From contig OY755038.1 in assembly GCA_963576565.1 (NCBI GenBank), forward strand, positions 137,117,624 through 137,181,623: a stretch of 64,000 bases of DNA, read 5' to 3'. Positions 33,540-45,061 of the stretch are shown here, piece by piece; position 1 is the first letter of the stretch, and the number at the start of each line of letters is the position of its first letter. The stretch comes from Aspidapion aeneum. Its lineage: Eukaryota > Arthropoda > Insecta > Coleoptera > Brentidae. Both the position numbers and the translations under genes were made by a program. A model generated the notes under the pieces. That model had not been told where the DNA came from, did no database searches, and was given only the letters and a program-made list of their open reading frames with translations.

Positions 33540-34460
33540 AACCTTCCAAAACTTATTATATAGAAACCCATAAAGACTTACCAATATTAGAAATGTTTAG
33601 CTATATTTTTGCTGAAAAAGAAATAAATTTAGTTGTATGTGAAAATATAGTAGTTGAGGCAACAGATTACCAAAGACCAATAATAATATATTAATATCAC
33701 AATGAATAACTAAATTTTCATTGAGGAATTAATGAAACAATCCGAAGAAGACGACAAAAGTACAACTGGAAAAATTTAACAAAAGATGTACAAAAATTTA
33801 TTAGAGAGTAATAATCTGGAAAACCCTCTCGTAATAGACACTTCAAAAACTCTTTTTGAAAAAAATAATATTGACATTTTTTAAATTCTTTAGAAAAATT
33901 TAGTCTTAACCATTAATGATGAACTAACAAAGTTTGTCCAAGCATACCTTATTTCAGACAAAACTGCAAAATCTGTAATAAATACTTTATTACTATATTT
34001 TTAACACCATTGCGGATTCATTGTAATCTTGGAAAATAATTTAATAATCAACTTCTGAAAGACCTTTCAAAACTATGATATTAAATTAACTTTTTCTTGT
34101 ACGGGACATCCTCAATCTAATGGAAGTATAGAACGTTTTTACGCAGTCTTACTTGAAATGATTCGAACTAATCAACCGAGCATCCAAACGAACATCCTTG
34201 TGTAAAATAATGTTCTATTTTTTATATTATGTTGAAAAACGTTTACTTTGGTAAATTGGTTTCTTAAATTCCTAAAAATATTTATTAAACTAGTCACGTT
34301 ATATTTTATGGCAATAAGACAAGATAACATTTCACTTGACAAAGTTCAAAAACAATTCCAAAACGTTCACTTATTGTCACAATACTGAAGATTTAAAATT
34401 TGTAAAGGAATTGATTCAAATGCCGAACTAGTAAGTTATTGCGAATAAGAAAATTTAAAC
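33540..34460 (+). pseudogene. Ty3/gypsy integrase relic, second copy
   Basis: Near-identical to 6880-7800, including the GHPQSNGSIERF block near 34110-34140 and the same stops. The shared lesions show that the integrase was dead before the duplication. Confidence 0.7.
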
Positions 34461-35898
34461 ATATTTTTATTTTCCTTTTACTTTTTTTTAGGAATTTGAG
34501 CAAACAAATAAATTGATGAAAAAATAAATATATACAGTTTTGCTGCAAATGGTTTGCTGTTTCTGAATCATTCTATACAATCCTTGTCAATGAATAGCTT
34601 ATACAGTGATATGTTATTCAATTCAACCCCAGGAACACATGGATTTACCAACTTGTTTTTGTCTTAAAAACTTAACTCGAAATTCTTGCTTAACTACAAA
34701 TGACAAAAAAGGCTTTATTCAATACCCGCATTTAATCCAACATATTAGAATATACTGGGAGTCCCAAAAGTAGCAGTCCTCTTTAAAACATTTTTTCTTC
34801 AATTTTATATGTAATTCGGTGTTTCAGTAGGTCAAATTATTTTTTTTATAACACTATAATTAAACATTTTTGACATAATTTATGTTAACTTTTGTTACTT
34901 ACATGATAATGGCGTAGATACAAAAAATATATAAATGACCTCAACAATTTTTTCCTAAGATATTAAAAATAGCTAAGCAAGATCCCATTTTGGACTTTAT
35001 TTGTACATGCATTACTAAAAAATTTTTTTGGGGTGTAAGTTTATAACCGACCACACTACACATATTATTACTACTAGAAAATTGATATAGCCCTTGATTT
35101 TGAAGAAACACTAAGTTGACTTTGATACCTCAGAATAAAAAATCGTTGTTACTTATAATGTATATTCTCAAAGTTTTATCAAATTTTATCTTACAAAACA
35201 TAAAATTTTATATGGAGGAGAACGAGTTTTCCGACATCCTATCTGATGTTTCGAGTTTGTGCAAAGAATGTTATATTTTATTTTTTCCTATACTACTACT
35301 TTATAATAATGTAACATCCTACATAATTCCTCGAGTTATAAAACTGCTAAATGACACTTTAGCAATGCTTAAGCATAGTCTGCTATGAAAAACAGCTTGA
35401 TTCAGAGGTACTTTTAGCCCCAAATTTTTCTATCTAAAAAAAGATATTTTACGGAAATGTTGGTCTTATTTTTAAGATAAAACTTAAATCTATGGTTATC
35501 CAGTCTTAGTTTTGTTTAAATTTTGACTTATGTTTTTAAAAATATTCATTCAAATATGGTAAATATTTGCTGATTTGCATGAGCTTATATCTGCTATGCA
35601 AGACCAAAATTGCAAAAAGTATTACTAGAGAACCCTATATCTAAGCTTCAACTACAAAACAAAATAAATATAATAACTTATAATCAACGTCAAAGAAGAG
35701 ACACAAACATTTCAAATATTTTAAATTTTTTTACAATTTTCTACAAAAAGTAATAACTAATTTAAAAAAAAAAGAAACAGGCTGGAACTTTGCACTATCG
35801 GAGTTCACATTTCATAGAAGAATCATCTCAAATTAGCTCCTTTAAGTATTTGATAATGTTTTGATTAGATTATGACAGAAATTTGTGTTGATGTGGTT
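34461..35898 (+). other. Unassigned stretch, duplicate of 7801-9237
   Basis: Here a 90-residue frame at 35116-35388 is open (KECYILFFPILLLYNN, hydrophobic in the middle), whereas the first copy has a stop in place of the Glu of KEC. I do not recognise it and cannot say whether it was ever a gene. Confidence 0.3.
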
Positions 35899-35899
35899 T

Positions 35900-36935
35900 G
35901 AACAGAGATCAGTGGCGATGGAAATTGCTTATTTAATTCTGTGAGTAAATTCCTTTACAACTCAGAAGAATTCAACCTTAATCTAAGAAAAAAATCCTGT
36001 TTCATACATTAAAGACAATTGGAATACTTTTTAAAATTTTATCGAAAATAAAGATCAAAATTCAAAAGAAAAATACTGCGATCTTATGTCCAAAAATGGG
36101 ACTTATGGTACTTATTTGGAATGCACGGCTTCATCAGAAGTAATTTTTTTAAATTTTGAGATATTTGTATACAATCCTACTACTGACACTTTAGAAAACT
36201 CAATATTAACTTTAAAAAGTTCTCCTAGAAAGATTGAAAATACCATTTACAACCAAACCATTTATCTTTTATTTTCCGGAAATTTGGACTCTGGACATTT
36301 CGACCTTTTAAATCCAATAATAGAAGATAAAGAAATAGACAAAACTATAAACCAAACCAACCAGGCTTTATGTACCCTTTGTGACAAAAAGTTTAAAAAT
36401 GAAAATGGCCTTAAAGTTCACCAAACAAAAATGCACAATTATTTATCACAAAAAAGCTTAAATAAAAGCAATTCTGTACAAAATCCACTAATTGAAGCTA
36501 GTATTCAGAGTAATCCTTTACATCAAAATTCAGATTCAAATTGTAACTTATGTGGAAAACTTTTTAAAAATAAGAGTTTAAAACAACACTTTTCTATTAG
36601 ACATAAAAACTATTCTATTAGTGATTTAAATAAAGATACTTTGGACTCTACAGAAATAAATTCAATTTTAAGTTATTTAAAATCTTCTGTCCCAGTTGTT
36701 AAAAGAATCCCAAAAGGTGCACGCCCTTTAATAGCGGAAGAACTTACGTCATTATTAAAATGTTGTACATCCGAAAATAATCTTAAGCGTTGGCTTCATT
36801 TATTGTTTTTTTCGTATTTTGTACTTAAAGTCCCAGAAAAAAAGAAATAAACAAAAGCAAATCATTATCCACTCTTATGAAGGAAAATTTAAAGAAATGG
36901 AAAGAAAGATAAAGACAAGATAATTTATAAAATCC
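35900..36935 (+). pseudogene. OTU protease plus C2H2 fingers, second copy
   Basis: The 254-residue frame 36086-36850 differs from 9425-10189 at only six residues, none of them in the zinc-binding Cys/His residues (C96, C99, H112, H117; C153, C156, H168, H173) or the SGHFDLL block. The upstream GDGNCLF block (about 35914-35931) is present, and the A-run frameshift near 35990 also separates it from the rest. Only the N-terminal part exists here: Jockey sequence follows and then the duplication ends. Confidence 0.75.
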
Positions 36936-37975
36936 TTTAATTTATTTATTTATTTACGGCCAATGCCATTTTACAAATTTGATTATTAATCGAAACTACA
37001 TACTACAAAAGCGAATATTAATTAGGTAATAAAATTGGATATTAGCTAAATCTGTGAAATTACTTAAATCTATAATATCATACATATAATAGAACACAAT
37101 TTACATTTTATACTTAGTTAACTAGGGTACAAGGTTGAAGTTTAAAATTTCAAGTTTACAAAGTTTAAATTTAAAAAAATTAAATTTAAGTTCGCGTTCT
37201 AGTTTTTAGTTATTAGTTTTTCGTCTATGACCACGTATCACACTGATAGTAGGTAGCAAAAGTGAAGCATGGAAACACTATTCCGTCATAAAATGTTATA
37301 AGTAACTAGTTCATGTTCAGTCTGACAGCAGGACCCTCAGTTGTCTTTGGAAGGTTTCTAAGTCGCAAAAGAAATCAAGGGATGGATGTTGATTAGCTAA
37401 TGATGTTGCCCTTGAAATAAAACAATTGCGTCCATAATTGGTACGATGGAATGGGACATGAAAAGTTTGAATTCGTCTAGTATTAACAGGGGGTACATGT
37501 AGACCGATTGAAGAGGTAAGAACTGGACAGTCCGCGAGTGAGTTTAGGATTTTGAAGAGGGTGATGAGGTCATGATATTTGCGTCTATCCTGTAAGGTTG
37601 ATAGATCTAATTGCTTAGATAGCTCAGTATAATTTTAGTTACTATCACGAAAGAATTTAAAATAAATGTGATGTAAAGACTTCTTCTGAACTCTCTCTAG
37701 TCGGTTAATATGGTAGGCATATTGAGGGTCCCATACCTATGGGGCATATTCTAAATGGCTGCGGACTAATGAACAGTAAAGAGTCTCTAGTGCCTGGATG
37801 GTCTGAAAGTCTTGGGTAGATCTTTAGATAAAACCCAACATACGCAGAGATTTACTAATGATAGAATCAATGTGGGGTACCAAGGACAATCTGTCGTCCA
37901 CAATTACTCCAAGATCTCGGATGTTGTCAACAGAAGAGAGTGGTGTGCCTTCAATATGGTAGATGAAGTCTGTTT
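36936..37975 (-). mobile_element. Jockey-type LINE 3' end, second copy
   Basis: Duplicate of 10276-11308: (AAAT)n tail, 3' UTR and the C-terminal LTLFKILN-type part of the reverse transcriptase, with the same TAA and TAG stops. It stops abruptly at the duplication edge, not at a normal 5' truncation with a target duplication. Confidence 0.85.
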
Positions 37976-38834
37976 AATCTAGACTCAAATACACTATGAC
38001 CTGTCAGAGATGTCTGTCAACCTATAAATTGTTATCTATGTGTGACATTTTAACCAGCGGGTTGGAAATAAATAGGTCCATGACTTGGTTTATTTTTAAC
38101 TCCGGGTTAAAAATTTATTGAGAACCTTTTAAAACTTTATCTTGTTAATAAATATTTTTTTTTTGTTTTTTTATTACACAAATAATCTGGAAAGCTCGGA
38201 AGTAAGTAGAATTTCATGGTTTGGCTCGAGTTGGCTACAACATTTAAGTTGAACTGTATTTCAATTAAGATCCTTTTTGTAAGACATTGGCATTTAAACA
38301 CATGTGGCGCTTAAATCTTTCTTATTTCTGAATCCCTCTTCTCCACTGTATAAAAATTACCGGGCATGCCAATGTTTTACCTAGCTGGGAAATGCAGTTC
38401 TGCTTCCAGATATTTGTTTAATGACACAGAATTACTCAGTAATTAATAGGGTGATTATATAAAAGTATAACGTCGCAAATGTCGCACAACGTGTTTTTTT
38501 AAGCGTCTCAACACCGGTTAGTATGTTGCGAGCTATAAAAGAGAGGAACTATGATTTAAGAAAAAATAAGTTAAGTTATTTAACTAAAAAATTCTTGCGG
38601 CGAATCAACCGCGGCGAATTGTAGCCGTAGCCAATCAGTCCGTGGCGAATTGTCCACGCTACAAATTATCCTCGCGGCAAATTGGGCCTCCGCGGTGAAT
38701 GACTCATGGCGAATTGTCCCCTACCCACACTTCTGTACTACTAAACAATCCTTATGAATTGTGTATTATGTTAGACTAACTTAAATTTCTTTGTGTAATA
38801 TAATTAGGATATAAGTGTAATTTAAAATAAATGG
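37976..38834. other. No gene seen; short hairpin and GGCGAATTG words
   Basis: There is a hairpin-like pair TTTTAACC...GGTTAAAA at about 38051-38110. The run at 38596-38725 holds six variants of GCGGCGAATTG / TGGCGAATTGTCC at irregular spacing. The rest is AT-rich with no recognisable frame. Confidence 0.45.
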
Positions 38835-39363
38835 ATCCATGACGGATCTGATACCTTCGTAACCCATTAGCACACTCCAAGTAAACTCCATGCTATATCA
38901 ACCTTAAAAAGATTTTTTGAGTAAATATCTCCGAAACTAAAGCTCCTACCAAGTTTTTGGTTATAATACAAATTTTTGAAAAAATGTGCGCTACTATATT
39001 CCGAAAACCGCCTATTGATTCGACGCTCCGTTAAAAAGTTAGCATTTTTTAAACTTTTTAACTTTCAAAAAACTGTCATTAGCATTGATAAATTTCGACC
39101 AAAATCTAATCAGCTCGTTACAGTATCGAATACTATTTTACCTAAAAATTTCTTGAAAATCGGTTGGGCGTTTTAGGACTATCGTGTTACGGACAGAGTT
39201 ACACATACACACATACACACACACAGACAGACAGACATCACGATGATACTGCTAGGGTAGGTTAAAATACATCCAAATAACACATTTTCGGCGTTATCTC
39301 AAAAAAAAATTATCGTCGTAAACAATACCTTCTCTAGCCATTTCTCTGCGGGCTAGGAAGGTA
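38835..39363. mobile_element. Repeat family with TACCTTC...GAAGGTA ends, copy 1
   Basis: Shares ATCCATGACGGATCTGATACC, an AATCTAATCAGCTC block, GCTATCGTGTTACGGACAGA-like text, a (CA)n/(CAGA)n microsatellite and a GTTATCTCAAAAAAAAAT block with 58521-59330. TACCTTCGTAACCC on the left is mirrored by GGGCTAGGAAGGTA on the right. It carries no gene; the frame at 38976-39176 is unrecognised. Similarity begins 17 bases before the inverted end, so the true border may be wider. Confidence 0.7.
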
Positions 39364-39655
39364 AAAATAAGTAGGGTTTTCGGTACAAAAATTATTGAAG
39401 AAACTAATTCCAGTACTCATACATAAAAGATATTTAAGATTTTACATTATTTGATGCCTCATGCCCACTTTTCAGCTGGCCCACCATTCGATGAACATAC
39501 TCGGGCAAGTCAACAACAAAACTAACAAAATCTGCTTATTTTATTCAATTTAAAAAATCGGATAGCCCAGAAACTAGTATAAACTAGTTTCAGGTTGGGC
39601 TATTTGAAGGTTTAAAAGTCACCCTCTACCCCACTGCCACTTTTTCTCCTTGTTC

Positions 39656-39753
<98 letters not shown>

Positions 39754-40482
39754 CGGTCATAATCTACCTCAGTCATTATTAATGAAATGTACAAAAATAA
39801 TGATGATTTTATTACAAAAATAAATTTGGTTTTGCTAACAGAGTTCAATAGAAGTCTGTGGTTTTGCATTAAAAACGATTTTGTTTTATTTTGTGTCCTT
39901 TTTGGGACGTTTGGCATAGAATAATTAAAAAGAAACACCAAAAATATAATTTAAGACATGCATAAAACCCAAATCTCATAATTTGTTCAAGTTTTTTTTT
40001 GACTGGCCTAAAGAGTGTATGAAATAGAGGAGATTGTTTACCACGGAACTCAGGGTGAGAGCCCTGCCCTAGCCCGCCGATTTGTGACGTCACGTTCGAC
40101 CCGAAGCCTCGGCAAATAATTTTTGCTTAATTATAATTCTACTGATTCTAGAAATTCTAAAAAGGAGGACCAAATTACTAACTTTGGAGCCTCAGTTGCT
40201 TTTGTTGTGGGTTGCGGGTTCATTTTATTATGGTTATTATATTATGTTTTAAAAATTAATTTTTTAAAAAAGAACTTAATCGTTAACGATTGTTGAAACA
40301 TACCGAACCGAGGTATTAGTAGTTTAAATATAAAAAAAAGTTGAAAATCAGTTATATGTTAACTTGTAGTCATAATCAGCAACTTAAAACACCTCAAAGT
40401 TTCAAATTTAAACCTATCCATTCATAAATTAAAAAAGTACGTCATTTTGCATCCGCCATTTTGATTTTTGTATGTTTAAGTT
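39364..40482. other. No gene seen; hairpin, (AT)n and satellite relic
   Basis: A 40-base palindrome around 39562-39602 (TAGCCCAGAAACTAGT / AACTAGTTTCAGGTTGGGCTA) and an (AT)n run at 39657-39745 are visible. The last 40 bases (CATCCGCCATTTTGATTTTTG) are a diverged piece of the 118-base satellite into which Pao-2 inserted. Confidence 0.5.
39657..39745. repeat. (AT)n microsatellite
   Basis: About 44 TA units, ending in GTATGTATC. The IYIYIY-type minus frame over it has no coding meaning. Confidence 0.95.
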
Positions 40483-40978
40483 TGTTCGTGCAACTTTAAT
40501 TTTAAATTCAAATTTTGCGCCAAATTCCCATGTTCGGAAAACCCACACAATTTCAATTTTGATTGGCACAAGCAAAACGCCAGCGCCATCTACGAAAAAT
40601 AAATCTGCGAAAAAAGGCGTAACCAAGATGGGATTCTTCTGTCTGTATTCTATCGAGATCACCACGCAGCATGGTGATAAAATTCTATTAACCAAAAATC
40701 CAATAACATTGTTTCAAAATCAAACTAAAACATTACACAAACAAGTGTGATTCTAGTGTAAATCGACTGCAACGACTGGGCCAGCGAGAGGAGCTCCTCT
40801 GGACGACGGAAACAACAAAAAAGGTGAGTGCCAATCCTCTATATTGTCTTTGTGTGGCTCGGAAAAATTAATATTTTTACATCGTCTTCTTAAGGATTTT
40901 TGCACCCAGATTTTATAAAACGACCAGCGCGTGTACAGTCCCGCGGCTCTACCAATCCTCAACCTCAAATCACCAACA
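40483..40978 (+). repeat. Pao-2 5' LTR
   Basis: Begins TGTTCGTGCAAC and ends ATCACCAACA, a TG...CA LTR. A primer-site-like TGGTCCCACGACCCAGA starts five bases after it (40984). I could not match the site to a particular tRNA. Confidence 0.88.
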
Positions 40979-41453
40979 TTTTCTGGTCCCACGACCCAGA
41001 TAGTTTTTTTAAATTTGTTTGCTACATATATTAAAGAATTTTTCGCCATTTTGGCTCGCACTTAGTTGCCGTGTCCAGTTTAGGAAGGAGGTTCCGTCCC
41101 CCCTTGCGTGGCTCCACGGGTGCTCCACCCACATTTCATCGCAGCTGAAATTTGCACTTCGTACGTCGTTTGTTTTGATTCAAAAATCCAAATTTGTTTA
41201 AATAGATAGTTATTTTCAAAACAACAAAAGTGCTTGTGAGTTTAATGGGCAAATGCTTTATTCTTATTTTACCGGTAAACAAATACATCTAGTAGAAATT
41301 AGTATTTACGTGTAAATAATAAGAGAACAGGTAGTAGGTATAAATTGTGTTTGTGTGCATTTAGCTGTTGATAAGTTTTTTGCATTTTATTCGAAATATC
41401 GATAATAAAATATATGTTTTTTTTTAATAATTTTTATTTTTTTAATTAACAAT

Positions 41454-41983
41454 ATGTCGTTAAAAAAGCTTGAGAAACAACGCAAAGTTTCAACATCTCG
41501 CATTACGGAAACCTATAACTTGGGAACAAAAGCTAAATCAGATAGTTCTTCCTTTCCAATTTTTAAGGCGTTAGATGATCACTATGAACGATTTAAAAAC
41601 ATTCATAATGACATCATAGGTCTCTTGGACGACGACAATGATAAATTCGAGGCACAGGATAAAGTTAGGAAAGATACGGATCTATTCTACCACCAAGCTA
41701 AAGTTTTTTTTTCGAGTTTATGTTCCGATTCAGTTCATTCAAATTTTACCCCTGCAACTTTACACTATTCACGTACCGATGATCTGGGCCCTTTAAAGGT
41801 ACCTTGCTTTAATGGAAACGTAAAACGTGGCCAATCTTTTACGATGTTTATTCTTGTTTGGTTTACGAAAACTCTAATTATTCCGATATAAGGAAATTTC
41901 AACATTTGCTAACTTTCCTTGAGGGTGAACCACTTAATATTTTAAGTTCTATAAAATTAACGGCAAGTAAACACGCAATCGTG
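41454..41983 (+). pseudogene. Pao-2 gag, N-terminal part
   Basis: Open for 145 residues (41454-41891). MSLKKLEKQRK is followed by a helical region matching the start of BEL/Pao gag, and VPCFNGNVKRGQSF matches the conserved block that Pao-1 has as IPIFKGNIESFQSF. A frameshift after QSF ends the frame, and another frame continues FQHLLTFLEGEPLNIL and KLTASKHAIV up to the gypsy insertion at 41984. Gag would form the particle around element RNA. Confidence 0.8.
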
Positions 41984-42460
41984 TGTCAGGATAGAAAATA
42001 ATGTCCTATTAAGTGAATGACACAAGTTACGTTTATAAGCAAGTGCACATTAACCCTAAACATTCTAAGGAAATGAACTTCTGTATATAGTTCAAATTGT
42101 ATTAAAAGTAATAAATTGTATACAGAACTATTATAAACAAGACGCGGTTAATGGTATTTCGATGATGTTTATACAGGAAACAAAACACATCTCGATATCC
42201 TATAAATGGCAAACGGTTTGTAATAAAAGCATCTCCAAAAGAGTTTAGCAGTTAGTTGTAAGCTGAGAACCTAACGCCCAGGCTTAGTTAATAGTGAACA
42301 AGTAGTACGATAGTCAAGTATAAGAAGAAGTTAAGCGTATCAAGAAGATTTGTAGACAAGATGTATTTAAGTACAATGTTAGTAGTAAATACAAGTATTA
42401 TAATAAAACCATTACACCTAACTTAAACTGTGTTCGTCACGATAAAACCCCCTCGTGACA
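41984..42460 (+). repeat. gypsy 5' LTR
   Basis: TG...CA segment from TGTCAGGATAG to CTCGTGACA, followed within three bases by a TGG primer-site-like sequence. There is no 3' LTR partner in the window; only its first 48 bases recur, inverted, at 45661-45708. Confidence 0.75.
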
Positions 42461-42964
42461 TATGGTGGAGGCGCCGCTGTTTTTTTTGAAAGACATATAG
42501 GCATATAGTGGAAAAAATGTATTTTTAAAATTTTAATTTTTTTATTTTTCTTAATTTCACTCTTTTCACTATTTGTTATTTTATTTTTATTTTTTTTAAA
42601 TTATTTTAAGGAGTATCGAAAGTATTATGACGCTCCAGCCGAAACAATCGATTCCGGCATGCATTAACTAAATATTGAATATTACATTTATTTATTTTTT
42701 ATAATTTTTTCAATTATTTTTCTGTCATTAGAATTATTTATCCTATATAAATATCATTTTCATAAAATTTTCAAACTAGATGGACAGAAAAAATAATATA
42801 TATATTTTTTTTTAAATCAAAAAACTCAGTTTAAGGTGGTGACATGTTACCTATTATTAGTGTATATTTTTTCGCATATTAGTTTAATTCATTTTGTCTC
42901 GACATTTTCAATTCGGTATTTTTATACGTTTTTTTTTCTCTTAAAAAGATGGTTTCTATAATTA
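42461..42964 (+). other. gypsy leader
   Basis: Very AT-rich leader between the primer site and gag, with long T runs and no frame. Confidence 0.5.
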
Positions 42965-44533
42965 ATGGGTACCCCAGCCAGAGTCACTAGAAGCGTCACA
43001 AAAAGTCTTAGTGAAGACGATAAAAATAACGTCTTCGCCTCTAGTTCGCAATCTGCGAGCAGTCCCTTTTTAAAAAGCACTAAACTCTCAAGAATTCCTG
43101 TCAGAAAGACAGTAAATTTCGACTTATCCTTCGTCGATCCGAGTGCCGAAAATCACTCAACTCCTAAAAAAGTTTTACAAATTTCAAAACAAGATTTTAA
43201 ATTATCCCGTGGGCAAAATTTATCTTTTGAAGATTCAAATAATTTAACGGTCATTTCCAATAAAACGGAAATTCCTTCGACCGAAGAAACGTTGCAAGAC
43301 GAAAAAAGTCAAACCATAATTAACCAAGGGTTGAATACAAAATCTAGCTTCAATAAAAAACAGGACTCAGCCATCACAAAAATTTTTAAAATGACAAATA
43401 CAACGCTAAGTGACGCTCTGACGGGTACGACCAGTAATCTGGCATCACCCAAATTTATAGACCCACCTTACTTTAACCCAGGGTTAGACTCCCTGGTGAA
43501 TTTCATTACAAAATACGAAAAAGTATCTCAAGTAAACGGTTGGACCGAAACGCATAAGATAGCATATTTTAAAAATTATTTGGAAGGCGCCGCCTTAAGA
43601 TGGTTTTTAGAATATAGTAGCAAAACCGAGAATGCAAATAAAACTTGGGCTCACTTAAAACAAGATTTTTTAAAAGAATTTGGGGGTGACCAACCTCTAA
43701 AAAATCTCAAAATTAAATTTAAAAATAGAAAACAGGGAAGTGCTGAGGATATTAAACAATATTATTATGATTTATTCAATATGGCGTATGAAATTGACGA
43801 AAAAATGCCATTTGACCAATTTAGAGAACATTTTGAAAGTGGGCTACATAGCTCCTATACAGAGTCATACGAATTAATAACCTCATCCGACCTGGATTAC
43901 AGAAAACTAAGAGAAACAGTTTTGAAATTAAGTGCTATTAGACAAAACGTTTTAATAGACAAAATGACAAGACAAACAGAAGTTTTGACAATCGAACAAA
44001 ATGAGGGAAGCTATCCTAGGCGAAACGGTCCTAATTTTTTAAGGCAAAATGGCCCAAATTACACGCGACAAAATGAAACGAACTATTTTAGGCAAAACGC
44101 GTCGAACTATCATCAAAATGGTAGAGGTAGGTCGAGGTTTCGCGAATTTAGAGGTAGATCAAACAATTATAGAGGTAATCTAAACAGGCCGATAGGTCAA
44201 TATCACAATCGAAATACGGGAAATTATAATCAAAACTCAAATCATGGGTATAATAGGAGGAATTTTGGCCAAAATGTAAATAATTTTGGACAAAACAACA
44301 GGAATGAACAAAGAAGGCCGCAAAATAGTCACGTAGAGTCACCCAGAAGGGATCACTCAGGAAGCAGGGATCTTCCAAATACGAGGTGTCACGACGGCAG
44401 GCCGAGATGCAACGATTGCAATAGGTGTGGGCATTATGCGTGTAGCAGGGAGCGTAGCAGCGAAAGGGGACCCCAAAGAAGAGTATCGTTTAGTAGAGTG
44501 AGTAGGTCGCCATCCCCAAATGTGCAAGGATGA
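42965..44533 (+). CDS. gypsy gag, 522 residues
   Basis: An intact frame for the structural protein of a Ty3/gypsy element. The N-terminal 150 residues are low-complexity Ser/Lys/Asn-rich. The core (about 165-350) contains LVNFITKYEKVSQVNGW, GAALRWFLEYS, WAHLKQDFLKEFG and KQYYYDLFNMAYE, the conserved retrotransposon gag pattern. The C-terminus is an Asn/Arg/Gly-rich RNA-binding tail with a compact CNDCNRCGHYAC zinc-knuckle-like motif (CX2CX4HX2C, shorter than the usual CX2CX4HX4C). It overlaps the protease frame by four bases (ATGA), which suggests frameshift or restart expression of pol. Confidence 0.88.
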   Translation: MGTPARVTRSVTKSLSEDDKNNVFASSSQSASSPFLKSTKLSRIPVRKTVNFDLSFVDPSAENHSTPKKVLQISKQDFKLSRGQNLSFEDSNNLTVISNKTEIPSTEETLQDEKSQTIINQGLNTKSSFNKKQDSAITKIFKMTNTTLSDALTGTTSNLASPKFIDPPYFNPGLDSLVNFITKYEKVSQVNGWTETHKIAYFKNYLEGAALRWFLEYSSKTENANKTWAHLKQDFLKEFGGDQPLKNLKIKFKNRKQGSAEDIKQYYYDLFNMAYEIDEKMPFDQFREHFESGLHSSYTESYELITSSDLDYRKLRETVLKLSAIRQNVLIDKMTRQTEVLTIEQNEGSYPRRNGPNFLRQNGPNYTRQNETNYFRQNASNYHQNGRGRSRFREFRGRSNNYRGNLNRPIGQYHNRNTGNYNQNSNHGYNRRNFGQNVNNFGQNNRNEQRRPQNSHVESPRRDHSGSRDLPNTRCHDGRPRCNDCNRCGHYACSRERSSERGPQRRVSFSRVSRSPSPNVQG

Positions 44534-44960
44534 CTCAATTAGAGTACCCCAACGGCGTCGTCCTCCAAACAGGGGCAAGCAATAAAATTCTGGTAGTTAA
44601 GGGTGTCGTCAATAATTTTAAGGGGGTAGACATAGTCCTCGATACCGGCTCTGGAAAATGCATTATAGAAAAATCTCTATGTAGAGACATAGAGCCTTTA
44701 AAACAACAATTTGCTTTATCAACTGCCGGTGGAAATAAAGTAATGCCACTCGGCCTAACAGAATTTAAAATTAAAATCGGCCAAATGTGTGGTTACATTG
44801 AAGCCATAGTCGTAGAAAAATTAACAAAACCTTTAATTTTGGGAATGGACTTTTTAGAAAAAAATAACGCCCAAATTAATCTCACCGACAAGACTGTACG
44901 ACTAACGAACGGTTACATAACAACAACACTTTCGTTTCATAAAGACGAAAATTATCAATT
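44530..44960 (+). pseudogene. gypsy protease (start of pol)
   Basis: The frame opens at the ATGA overlap with gag. It contains VDIVLDTGSGKCIIE, the catalytic DTG of a retropepsin, and LILGMDFLEKNN, its second conserved block. After DENYQL (44960) it runs into an inverted 101-base piece of Pao LTR and stops at 45024. The protease would cut gag and pol proteins. Its own domain is complete, but the join to reverse transcriptase is broken. Confidence 0.85.
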
Positions 44961-45061
44961 GAGCTCCTCTCGCTGGCCCAGTCGTTGCAGTCGATTTACA
45001 CTAGAATCACACTTGTTTGTGTAATGTTTTAGTTTGATTTTGAAACAATGTTATTGGATTT
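44961..45061 (-). repeat. Inverted 101-bp copy of Pao-2 5' LTR segment
   Basis: This is the exact reverse complement of 40696-40796 in the Pao-2 5' LTR. At the places where the two Pao-2 LTRs differ (AAATCG/GGATCG and GGGCCAGCGAG/GGCCCAGTGAG) it follows the 5' LTR. It interrupts gypsy pol between protease and reverse transcriptase. Confidence 0.9.

Larger units (their letters stand above)
30119..37975. repeat. Direct duplication, copy 2 of 2
   Basis: Same order and orientation as 3537-11308 and about 99% identical where compared; the offset is 26582 at the left edge and about 26.66 kb at the right edge, because of small indels. The right edge falls after GAAGTCTGTTT, where Jockey sequence stops and unrelated DNA (AATCTAGACTCAAATAC) begins. 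The 5' part of the Jockey element and the rest of the OTU element are absent from this copy. Confidence 0.88.
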
